From: Pseudoduganella flava
Lineage (GTDB): Bacteria > Pseudomonadota > Gammaproteobacteria > Burkholderiales > Burkholderiaceae_D
Length of the DNA stretch: 64,000 bases
Direction of reading: 5' to 3'
Assembly: GCF_007830495.1 (NCBI RefSeq)
Contig: NZ_VLKW01000007.1
Span: 124,001 to 188,000 of the forward strand
Positions 16,610-24,098 of this stretch are shown one piece after another. The position numbers and the translations under genes are program-made. Under the pieces are notes generated by a model. That model made no database searches. It saw only the letters and a program-made list of their open reading frames with translations, and was not told the DNA's origin. Position 1 is the first letter of the stretch. The number at the start of each line of letters is the position of its first letter.

Positions 16610-17623
16610 ATGACCAGTAAGAACCGCTGGCGCACGCAGTCGAGCATGCAGGGCGGCAGCGATGCATCCGCCGAGATCGCGGCGCTGCGCGACGCCCTCG
16701 AGCAGCGTATCGCCCACCTGCTGGACGCCGGCACGGGGCGGCACGACCGCCTGGCCGCGTCGATGCGTGCGGCGGTGCTGGGCTCGGGCAAGCGGATGCG
16801 CCCGCTCCTGCTGATGCTCGTCGCGGCCGATCTCGGTTGTTCGTGCCCCGCCGTGCTCGACGTCGCATGCGCTGTCGAGATCGTGCATGCCGCATCGCTC
16901 GTCCTGGACGACATGCCGTGCATGGACAACGCGACCTTGCGCCGCGGCAAGCCGACAATCCACCGGCAATACGGCGAGGACGTGGCGATCCTCGCTTCCG
17001 TCGCACTATTGACACGGGCGTTCGGCATCCTTGCCGCCGCGCCCGGCATCCCGCCCGCCACGCGCGCGCGCCTGGTGGCCACGCTGGCCGAAACGGTCGG
17101 CGCGCAGGGCCTCGTGCGCGGCCAGTACGAAGACCTGCACGGCGGCGCAGCCCGTTCGGCCGGTGCCATCGCCACCACCAACGAACGCAAGACGGGCCTG
17201 CTGCTGAGCGCGACGGTCGAGATGGCGGCCGCGCTGGCCGAGGTGGACGAGCAGGTGGCCCGCTCGCTGCGCGCCTTCGCGCTGGCGGCCGGCCACGCGT
17301 TCCAGATCCGCGACGATTTCCTGGACCTGCCCGGCAACGACAGCGCCGTCACCGGCAAGGACACGGGGCTGGACCTGGGCAAGGCGACGCTGGTCAATAC
17401 GCTGGGCCTGGACGAAGCGCGGCGCCGCCTTGCCGGCCACCTCTCCGAGGTCGACCGCCACCTGGACAACGCACTGGCCGGTGCCCAGCGCACGCGCCGC
17501 TTCGTGCAGCGGCTGTTCGCGGCGCAGGGCGGCGAGCCGTGGCACGTGCCGGCGCCGCTGCCCGGTCCCCTGCTGCATGCGGCCGGCGCCACGCCGGCCG
17601 GATTCGACGGCCGCGCCGGCTGA
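16610..17623 (+). CDS. crtE: Geranylgeranyl diphosphate synthase CrtE
   Basis: Trans-isoprenyl diphosphate synthase of 337 aa that builds GGPP (C20) from FPP/IPP. The first Asp-rich motif, LVLDDMPCMDNATLRRGKP, has the four-residue spacing of type II/plant-like GGPP synthases. The second, QIRDDFLDLPGN, is also intact, as is GSGKRMRPLLLML near residue 62. The ATG at 16610 is chosen for its GGAAGGAAA ribosome site; an ATG at 16577 is an alternative. It is the first gene of the carotenoid operon, 13 bp before crtX. Confidence 0.93.
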   Translation: MTSKNRWRTQSSMQGGSDASAEIAALRDALEQRIAHLLDAGTGRHDRLAASMRAAVLGSGKRMRPLLLMLVAADLGCSCPAVLDVACAVEIVHAASLVLDDMPCMDNATLRRGKPTIHRQYGEDVAILASVALLTRAFGILAAAPGIPPATRARLVATLAETVGAQGLVRGQYEDLHGGAARSAGAIATTNERKTGLLLSATVEMAAALAEVDEQVARSLRAFALAAGHAFQIRDDFLDLPGNDSAVTGKDTGLDLGKATLVNTLGLDEARRRLAGHLSEVDRHLDNALAGAQRTRRFVQRLFAAQGGEPWHVPAPLPGPLLHAAGATPAGFDGRAG

Positions 17624-17636
17624 ACGGAGCGCAGCG

Positions 17637-18944
17637 ATGGCCCATTTCGGTGTGGTGGCACCGGCGTTCTACAGCCACTTCCATGCACTCGCTGCGCTTG
17701 CGCTGGAGTTGGTCGCGCGCGGCCATCGCGTCACCTACTTCCAGCAGCCGGATGCCGCCGCGCTGCTGCCGGACCGGCGCCTGGGCTTTCATGCGGTGGG
17801 CGCCGTCACCCACCCGCCGGGCACGCTGGCCGGCGTAATGCGGCGTGCCGCCAGTCCGGGCAGCCCGCTGGGCCTGCGCCGCGTGATCGGCGACATGGCG
17901 CGCAGCACCGACATGCTGTGCCGCGAGCTGCCGGCGGCGCTGGCCGAAGCGGGTGTCGACGCGCTGCTCTGCGACCAGATGGAAGCGGCCGGCGGCCTCG
18001 TTGCGGAAGCGTTCGACATCCCGTTCGTCTCCGTCGCGTGCGCGCTGCCCGTCAACCGCGAGCCCGGCATCCCGCTGCCCGTGATGCCGTTCGCGGCCGG
18101 CACCGACGAGCGCACGCTGCGCCTCGTCGAAGGCAGTACCCGCGTCTACGACTGGATGATGACGCCGCACCGCCGCGTGATCGCGCACCACGCCCGCACG
18201 TTCGCGCTGACGGTGCGCGACGGCCTGCACGAATGCCTGTCGCCGCTGGCGCAAATCAGCCAGACGGTGCCCGGCTACGAGTTCGCGCGCCGCGCATTGC
18301 CCGCGCACTTCCACCACGTGGGGCCACTGCGAATGCCAGGCTCCGTCACCACGCCGGCTTCGCATACGCCGCTGCCGCCGATCGCACCGGGCAAGCCTTT
18401 CGTGTTCGCGTCGCTCGGCACGATGCAGGGCCACCGCCTCGGCCTGTTCCTGCGCATCGCCAAGGCATGCCGCGCGCAGGGCGTGCAATTGCTGGCGGCC
18501 CATTGCGGCGGACTGGACGAACACCAGGCGCAGGCGCTGCGGCGGGCCGGCGCCACGTGGGTGTGCGCGTTCGCGCCGCAGCGCGAGGCGCTGGCGCGTG
18601 CCGACGCCGTCATCTCGCATGCCGGCGTGAACACGGTGCTCGATGCGATCGAGGCGCGCACGCCGATCCTCGCGCTGCCGATCGCGTTCGACCACCCCGG
18701 CTCGGCGGCGCGCGTACACGCCGCCGGCATCGGCGTCGTCGCCTCGCCCCGGTTCGCCAGCGCACGGCACCTGGCGCGGCAACTGCGCCGCCTGCTGGAC
18801 GAGCGCGCGTTCGCACCGCGCCTCGATGCGCTGGCCGACAACGTGGCACGTGCGGGCGGTGCGCGGCGCGCCGCCGACATCGTCGAGGCGGCACTGCACC
18901 TGCGCGCGCCCGATCTCGCCTATCCGCAGTCGGCACAGGCATGA
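17637..18944 (+). CDS. crtX: Zeaxanthin glucosyltransferase CrtX (GT1 family)
   Basis: Protein of 435 aa of the UDP-glycosyltransferase superfamily. The N-terminal acceptor domain opens with MAHFGVVAPAFYSHFHAL, as in the CrtX/MGT group. The C-terminal donor site is conserved: FAPQREALARADAVISHAG (about 308-326), then ALPIAFDHPGSAARV. It would glucosylate the hydroxyls made by CrtZ, giving zeaxanthin mono- and diglucosides. The stop overlaps the crtY start (ATGA). Position between crtE and crtY supports the function over generic macrolide or sterol glucosyltransferases. Confidence 0.87.
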   Translation: MAHFGVVAPAFYSHFHALAALALELVARGHRVTYFQQPDAAALLPDRRLGFHAVGAVTHPPGTLAGVMRRAASPGSPLGLRRVIGDMARSTDMLCRELPAALAEAGVDALLCDQMEAAGGLVAEAFDIPFVSVACALPVNREPGIPLPVMPFAAGTDERTLRLVEGSTRVYDWMMTPHRRVIAHHARTFALTVRDGLHECLSPLAQISQTVPGYEFARRALPAHFHHVGPLRMPGSVTTPASHTPLPPIAPGKPFVFASLGTMQGHRLGLFLRIAKACRAQGVQLLAAHCGGLDEHQAQALRRAGATWVCAFAPQREALARADAVISHAGVNTVLDAIEARTPILALPIAFDHPGSAARVHAAGIGVVASPRFASARHLARQLRRLLDERAFAPRLDALADNVARAGGARRAADIVEAALHLRAPDLAYPQSAQA

Positions 18945-20113
18945 ACGATTACGACGTGATCCTGGCCGGCGGCGGCCTGGCCAACAGCCTGCTGGCATGG
19001 CGCCTGTGCACGCACCGGCCCGAGTTGCGCATCCTGCTGCTCGATCAGGGCGAAACGCTCGGCGGCAACCACACGTGGTCGTTCCACGACGGCGACCTCG
19101 ATGCCGCGCAGCGCCAGTGGATCGCACCGCTCGTCACGGCGCATTGGCCGCGCTACGGCGTGCGCTTTCCCGACCATGCACGGATACTGGACAGCGGCTA
19201 CGCCAGCATAGCCTCCCTCGATTTCCATCGGGTGATCGCTCCGGCACTGGGCGCCGCGCTATGCCTGCGCTCGCACATCACGGAGGTAACGCCGACGACG
19301 GTGCGGCTGGCGGACGGCGAGCTGTTGCGGGCACGCGCCGTCGTCGATGGCCGCGGCGCCCGTGCCAGCGCCCACCTGGCGCTGGGCTGGCAGACGTTCC
19401 TCGGCCAGGAGGTGCGGCTGCGCGAGCCGCACGGTCTGGCGGCCCCCGTGCTGATGGATGCTTCCGTCGAACAGCAAGGCGGCTACCGCTTCGTCTACCT
19501 GTTGCCGTTCGGGCCCGACCGGCTGCTGATCGAGGATACCCATTACGTCGACACGCACGAGCTGGACCCGGCGCGGCTGCGCGCCAACATCGCCGGCTAT
19601 GCGCTGGCGCGCGGCTGGCGCATCGAGACCGTGCTGCGCGAGGAAAGCGGCGCGCTGCCGATCGTACTGGCCGGCGACGTGGAGCGCTACTGGCACGATC
19701 TCGCCGGCCAGCCCTGCACCGGCCTGCGCGCCGGCCTGTTCCACCCTACCACCGGTTACTCGCTGCCGCACGCGGTGCGCGTGGCGCAGCGCGTGGCAAG
19801 CCTGCACGACGTCACCGCGCCGGCGCTGTTCGCGGCGCTGCGTGCCGAGGCGCTGCGCGCATGGCACAGCCAGCGCTTCTTCCGGCTGCTGAACCGCATG
19901 CTGTTCCTGGCCGGTGAGCCGGGCCAGCGCTGGCGCGTGATGCAGCGCTTCTACCGGTTGCCGCCCGGCCTGATCGAGCGCTTCTATGCCGGCCGGCTGA
20001 CGCGCAGCGACATGGCGCGCATCCTGACCGGCAAGCCGCCGGTGCCGCTGGGCCAGGCGCTGGACGCCGCCCTCCGTATCCATCCCCATCAGATCAGGAC
20101 CACTCCCGCATGA
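18941..20113 (+). CDS. crtY: Lycopene beta-cyclase CrtY
   Basis: Protein of 390 aa. A dinucleotide-binding start YDVILAGGGLANSLLAWRL (about 3-21) is followed by the family signature GGNHTWSFHD near 42. Other conserved blocks are LLIEDTHYVDT near 190 and FHPTTGYSLPHAVRVA near 268. It cyclises both ends of lycopene to beta-carotene using reduced flavin. It overlaps crtX and crtI by ATGA at each end, so it is coupled inside the operon. Its length and motifs match the proteobacterial CrtY type, not CrtL. Confidence 0.93.
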   Translation: MNDYDVILAGGGLANSLLAWRLCTHRPELRILLLDQGETLGGNHTWSFHDGDLDAAQRQWIAPLVTAHWPRYGVRFPDHARILDSGYASIASLDFHRVIAPALGAALCLRSHITEVTPTTVRLADGELLRARAVVDGRGARASAHLALGWQTFLGQEVRLREPHGLAAPVLMDASVEQQGGYRFVYLLPFGPDRLLIEDTHYVDTHELDPARLRANIAGYALARGWRIETVLREESGALPIVLAGDVERYWHDLAGQPCTGLRAGLFHPTTGYSLPHAVRVAQRVASLHDVTAPALFAALRAEALRAWHSQRFFRLLNRMLFLAGEPGQRWRVMQRFYRLPPGLIERFYAGRLTRSDMARILTGKPPVPLGQALDAALRIHPHQIRTTPA

Positions 20114-21600
20114 ACGAAACGAAAACAGCCGTCGTCGTCGGCGCCGGCTTTGGCGGCCTGGCGCTGGCGATCCGCCTGCAGGCGAGCGGCGTGCAGACCA
20201 CGCTTGTCGAAAAGCGCGACAAGCCGGGCGGCCGCGCCTACGTGTACGAAGACCAGGGCTTCGTGTTCGATGCCGGCCCCACCGTGATCACCGATCCTTC
20301 CGCGCTCGAGGAACTGTTCGCGTGCGCCGGCCGCAAGATGGCCGATTACGTCGAGATGCTGCCGGTGACGCCGTTCTACCGCCTGTGCTGGGAAGACGGC
20401 AGCTTCTTCGACTACGCCAACGACCAGGAAGCGCTGGACCGCCAGATCCACGCCCGCAATCCGGCCGACGTGGAGGGCTACCGGCGCTTCCTCGCCTATT
20501 CGAAGGACGTGTTCGAGGAAGGCTACCTGAAGCTTGGCGCGGTACCGTTCCTGTCGTTTCGCAGCATGATCCAGGCCGGGCCGCAGCTGGCACGGCTGCA
20601 GGCATGGCGCAGCGTCTACAACGTCGTGTCGCGCTTCATCGCCGACGAGCACCTGCGCCAGGCGTTCTCGTTCCACTCGCTGCTGGTCGGCGGCAATCCG
20701 TTCGCCACGTCGTCGATCTACACGCTGATCCATGCGCTGGAGCGGCGCTGGGGCGTGTGGTTCCCGCGCGGCGGCACGGGAGCGCTCGTCAATGGGCTGG
20801 TGCGCCTGTTCGAGGACATCGGCGGCCGCGTGCTGCTGAACGCACCCGTGGCCCGCATCGAGACGCAGGGCGCGCGGGCCAGCGGCGTGCGGCTGGAAGA
20901 CGGCCGCTTCCTCGCGGCCGACGCGGTGGCATCGAACGCGGACGTCGTGCATACCTACGCCGCGCTGCTGGACCAGCACGCGCGCGGCAAGGCACAGGCG
21001 GACGCGCTGCGCCGCAAGCGCTTTTCCAATTCGCTGTTCGTGCTGTACTTCGGCCTGGACCGCCACCATGCGCAGCTGCGCCACCACACGGTGTGCTTCG
21101 GCCCCCGCTACCGGGGCCTGATCGACGACATCTTCGGCGGCAGCACGCTGGCGGACGACTTCTCGCTGTACCTGCACGCGCCGTGCGTCACCGACCGGTC
21201 GCTGGCGCCGCCCGGGTGCGGCAGCCACTACGTGCTGGCGCCCGTTCCCCACCTGGGCAATGCGCCGATCGACTGGGCCGTGGAAGGGCCGCGCTACCGC
21301 GACCGCATCTTCGACTACCTGGAGCGGCACTACATGCCGGGCCTGCGCAGCCAGCTCGTGACGAGCCGCATCTTCACGCCAAACGATTTCCGCGACGAGC
21401 TCAATGCCCACCTGGGCTCGGCGTTCTCGCTGGAGCCGATCCTGACGCAAAGCGCGTGGTTCCGGCCGCACAACCGCGATGCCGAACTGGCCAACCTGTA
21501 CCTGGTCGGCGCCGGCACCCATCCCGGCGCCGGCGTGCCGGGCGTGATCGGCTCGGCCAAGGCGACGGCCGGATTGATGCTGGAAGAGGTGTCGGCATGA
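20110..21600 (+). CDS. crtI: Phytoene desaturase CrtI
   Basis: FAD-dependent four-step desaturase converting phytoene to lycopene; 496 aa, normal length. The FAD-binding beta-alpha-beta motif is at the N-terminus (AVVVGAGFGGLALAIRLQAS), followed by KPGGRAYVYEDQGFVFDAGP (about 38-57). The C-terminal carotenoid-desaturase signature is GAGTHPGAGVPGVIGSAK. Probably membrane-associated. It overlaps both crtY and crtB by ATGA. Confidence 0.96.
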   Translation: MNETKTAVVVGAGFGGLALAIRLQASGVQTTLVEKRDKPGGRAYVYEDQGFVFDAGPTVITDPSALEELFACAGRKMADYVEMLPVTPFYRLCWEDGSFFDYANDQEALDRQIHARNPADVEGYRRFLAYSKDVFEEGYLKLGAVPFLSFRSMIQAGPQLARLQAWRSVYNVVSRFIADEHLRQAFSFHSLLVGGNPFATSSIYTLIHALERRWGVWFPRGGTGALVNGLVRLFEDIGGRVLLNAPVARIETQGARASGVRLEDGRFLAADAVASNADVVHTYAALLDQHARGKAQADALRRKRFSNSLFVLYFGLDRHHAQLRHHTVCFGPRYRGLIDDIFGGSTLADDFSLYLHAPCVTDRSLAPPGCGSHYVLAPVPHLGNAPIDWAVEGPRYRDRIFDYLERHYMPGLRSQLVTSRIFTPNDFRDELNAHLGSAFSLEPILTQSAWFRPHNRDAELANLYLVGAGTHPGAGVPGVIGSAKATAGLMLEEVSA

Positions 21601-22541
21601 GCGAGGCGTTGCTGGCGCATGCGACCGACACGATCAACGTCGGCTCGAAGAGCTTCGCGGCGGCGGCGCGGCTGTTCGATCCCGCCACGCGGCGCAGCGT
21701 GCTGATGCTGTACGCATGGTGCCGGCACTGCGACGACGTGATCGACGGCCAGGAGCTGGGCTTCGCGAGCGCCACTGCACCGCGTGACGCCGGCGCCCAG
21801 CTGGCCATGCTGGAGGACCGCACGCGCCGCGCGTACGCGGGCGAGACGATGCACGAGCCGGCCTTCGCCGCGTTCCAGGAAGTGGCGCTGCGCCACGCGA
21901 TCCCGCCCCGCTTCGCGTACGACCACCTGGCCGGCTTCGCGATGGACGTACATGGCACGCGCTACGAGACGATCGACGACACGCTGCGCTACTGCTACCA
22001 CGTGGCGGGCGTCGTCGGACTGATGATGGCGGCGATCATGGGCGTCCGGGAGGACACGGTGCTGGACCGCGCCTGCGACCTGGGCCTGGCGTTCCAGCTG
22101 ACGAACATCGCGCGCGACATCGTCGAGGATGCGGCAATCGGGCGCGTGTACGTGCCGGCGCAATGGCTGCGCGAAGCCGGCATCCCGCCGGACGAGGTCG
22201 CGCTGCCGCGGCACCGCGCCGCGCTGGCCCGCGTCGCCGCACGGCTGGTCGACCATGCGGAGCCCTACTACGGCTCGGCCGCGGACGGCATCGCCGCCTT
22301 GCCGTTGCGCTGCGCCTGGGCGATCGCGACGGCGCGCTATGTGTACCGGCAGATCGGCATCGAAGTGAAGCGCCGCGGCGCGCACGCATGGGACGAGCGG
22401 GCCGGTACGTCGAAGGCGATGAAACTGTGGCTGCTGACGAAAGGAGCGGGGCTCGCCGTGGCGTCGCGCTTCAGGCGGCCGAAGACTCGTCCGCGGGCGT
22501 TGTGGCAGCGCGCGGCCGCTGCGCATGCAACTGCCGCTTGA
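21597..22541 (+). CDS. crtB: Phytoene synthase CrtB
   Basis: Head-to-head condensation of two GGPP to phytoene; 314 aa. Both Asp-rich motifs are present: CRHCDDVIDGQ (near 45) and NIARDIVEDA (near 172), together with the squalene/phytoene synthase block YCYHVAGVVGLMM. Start overlaps crtI by ATGA. The 3' end overlaps convergent crtZ by 71 bp, so transcription of the two genes must interfere or be coordinated. Confidence 0.96.
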   Translation: MSEALLAHATDTINVGSKSFAAAARLFDPATRRSVLMLYAWCRHCDDVIDGQELGFASATAPRDAGAQLAMLEDRTRRAYAGETMHEPAFAAFQEVALRHAIPPRFAYDHLAGFAMDVHGTRYETIDDTLRYCYHVAGVVGLMMAAIMGVREDTVLDRACDLGLAFQLTNIARDIVEDAAIGRVYVPAQWLREAGIPPDEVALPRHRAALARVAARLVDHAEPYYGSAADGIAALPLRCAWAIATARYVYRQIGIEVKRRGAHAWDERAGTSKAMKLWLLTKGAGLAVASRFRRPKTRPRALWQRAAAAHATAA

Positions 22542-23004
22542 GCTGCGTGACGGGCGGCGCATACAGGAAGCCGAACGACACCGCGCCCTCCTTGCCGCGC
22601 ACTGCATGGTGCATCCGGTGCGCCTGGTACAGCCGCTTCAGGTAGCCGCGCCGCGGCACGTAGCGGAACGGCCAGCGCTGGTGCACCAGCCCGTCGTGGG
22701 CGACGAAGTACAGCAAGCCGTAGGCCGTCATGCCCGCGCCGATCCATTCGAGCGGATGGTGGCCGCGCGTGCCGGCGTAGATCAGCGCGATGGCGATGCC
22801 GGCGAAGACCACCGCATACAGGTCGTTCTTTTCGAACCAGCCCGCAGTTCGCCCGTGATGGGGTTCGTGGTGCGACTTGTGCCATGCCCAGCCGAAGCCG
22901 TGCATCACGTGCTTGTGCGCGACGATGGACACGATTTCCATCGCCACCACGGTGAGGACGACTATCAGGGCATTGAGCAGGACATTGAGCAGCATGGGTA
23001 TCAT
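22471..23004 (-). CDS. crtZ: Beta-carotene 3-hydroxylase CrtZ
   Basis: Di-iron membrane hydroxylase of the fatty-acid-hydroxylase superfamily, 177 aa. All His clusters are visible: HKHVMHG (about 30-36), HKSHHEPHHG (42-51), HDGLVHQRW (103-111) and HRMHHA (129-134). Membrane helices lie at about 5-27 and 60-100. It makes zeaxanthin via cryptoxanthin. It is transcribed towards crtB and overlaps its 3' end, reproducing the arrangement known from Pantoea zeaxanthin-glucoside clusters. A Met codon 9 bp downstream is an alternative start. Confidence 0.94.
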   Translation of the reverse strand: MIPMLLNVLLNALIVVLTVVAMEIVSIVAHKHVMHGFGWAWHKSHHEPHHGRTAGWFEKNDLYAVVFAGIAIALIYAGTRGHHPLEWIGAGMTAYGLLYFVAHDGLVHQRWPFRYVPRRGYLKRLYQAHRMHHAVRGKEGAVSFGFLYAPPVTQLKRQLHAQRPRAATTPADESSAA

Positions 23005-23083
23005 TGCGGCATGGCGTTATCGCGCCAAGGCTACCATAACGGCGTGCGCGGCAGCGCCGCGCAGCCCTCACCAAGGAGATCAG

Positions 23084-23506
23084 ATGACGAAGTTCTTCGC
23101 GCCCCGTGCGCTCCTGTCGGCCGCGGCGCTGTGCTGCGCCGCACTGCAACCGGCCAGTGCCGCCACCATCGAAGTGAACGTCGCGAACGTCGCGGGCAAG
23201 GGCAAGGTCAGCGTGGCCGTCTGCGACCGCGAGCACTTCCTGAAGCAGTGCGCGCACAACGCATCGGTGCCCGCGCAGGCCGGCAGCACGACGGTGACGG
23301 TGGCCGACGTCCCCGCCGGCACGTGGGCGATCCTCGCCTACGAGGACGCCAACGACAACGGCAAGCTCGATCGCACGCTCGGCATCCCGACCGAGAACTG
23401 GGGCATGTCGCGCGACGCGAAGGCGAACTTCGGGCCGCCGAAATTCGACAATGCGGCGATCGAGGTGAAGGACGACAAGATGGTTGTTCCGATCAAGCTG
23501 CATTGA
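23084..23506 (+). CDS. Secreted DUF2141 protein
   Basis: Protein of 140 aa with a Sec signal peptide (about 1-26, ending ASA-A) and a compact beta-sandwich DUF2141 domain. Typical phrases are KVSVAVCDREHFLK near 41, VPAGTWAILAYEDANDNGKLD near 75 and the terminal VVPIKLH. AAGGAG stands 5 nt before the ATG. The role is unknown; it should be periplasmic or extracellular. It diverges from crtZ 79 bp away and may share control with it. Its last 14 bp overlap the convergent cohesin-like gene. Confidence 0.85.
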   Translation: MTKFFAPRALLSAAALCCAALQPASAATIEVNVANVAGKGKVSVAVCDREHFLKQCAHNASVPAQAGSTTVTVADVPAGTWAILAYEDANDNGKLDRTLGIPTENWGMSRDAKANFGPPKFDNAAIEVKDDKMVVPIKLH

Positions 23507-24083
23507 CGGGGCTTGCCGCCCGGCGCGTGCGCGCCGCCCGGGCGGCGAGCAAAGGCAGCAACGGCAACACCAACGCCAACGTGCCGGGTGCCGGAACGAC
23601 GGCCACGTAGTTTTCGAGCGGCGGGGCGAAATCGATGTCCACCAGCGCCGAGTCGAGCATGATGATGTCCGGCAGAGCGAAGCGCGCCAGCCCCGCCGTA
23701 TCCCCGGCGCGCAGCGCTATGCGCACCAGGTCGCCCGTCCCGTCGACGCCTGCCAGATCGTCCGTCAACGTGCCCAGCGTGAACGAGACCATGCCACGGT
23801 CGTTATCGACGATGCCGGGATAGAAGATCGTCGCACCGCCACGGCCAAGGAAGTCGCCTTCCTCCACGCCGGTAACGGCCAGCAGCCCCGGGTCGAACGT
23901 GAAGTCGAACTGGTACGCGAACAGGTCCTCCGCGTCGTTCATCCGGATGGTGACGACGAACTGCTCGCCTTTGCCGACGTAATGATCCGGCACCTCGATA
24001 CTCAGGTAAGGGACTGCGGTCGCCGGCAGGTTCCATCCCACCAGCACAGCCGCCAGCACGGCGGCGGCGATACGGTTGCGCAT
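23493..24083 (-). CDS. Cohesin-like surface protein with PEP-CTERM-like anchor
   Basis: Protein of 196 aa; the start at 24083 has GGAGG 5 nt upstream. A signal peptide (about 1-24) is followed by a single cohesin-like beta-sandwich. YLSIEVPDHYVGKGEQFVV and LFAYQFDFTFDPGLLAVTGV are the diagnostic first half, and GMVSFTLGTL with GTGDLVRIALRA the second. The C-terminus (VPAPGTLALVLPLLPLLAAR then RTRR) is a hydrophobic helix plus basic tail like PEP-CTERM/exosortase sorting signals, with PAP in place of PEP. It should be exported and held at the envelope. The upstream neighbour ends in a dockerin, the natural partner of cohesins. Confidence 0.82.
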   Translation of the reverse strand: MRNRIAAAVLAAVLVGWNLPATAVPYLSIEVPDHYVGKGEQFVVTIRMNDAEDLFAYQFDFTFDPGLLAVTGVEEGDFLGRGGATIFYPGIVDNDRGMVSFTLGTLTDDLAGVDGTGDLVRIALRAGDTAGLARFALPDIIMLDSALVDIDFAPPLENYVAVVPAPGTLALVLPLLPLLAARAARTRRAASPVNAA

Positions 24084-24098
24084 GATGTCCTCCATTTT

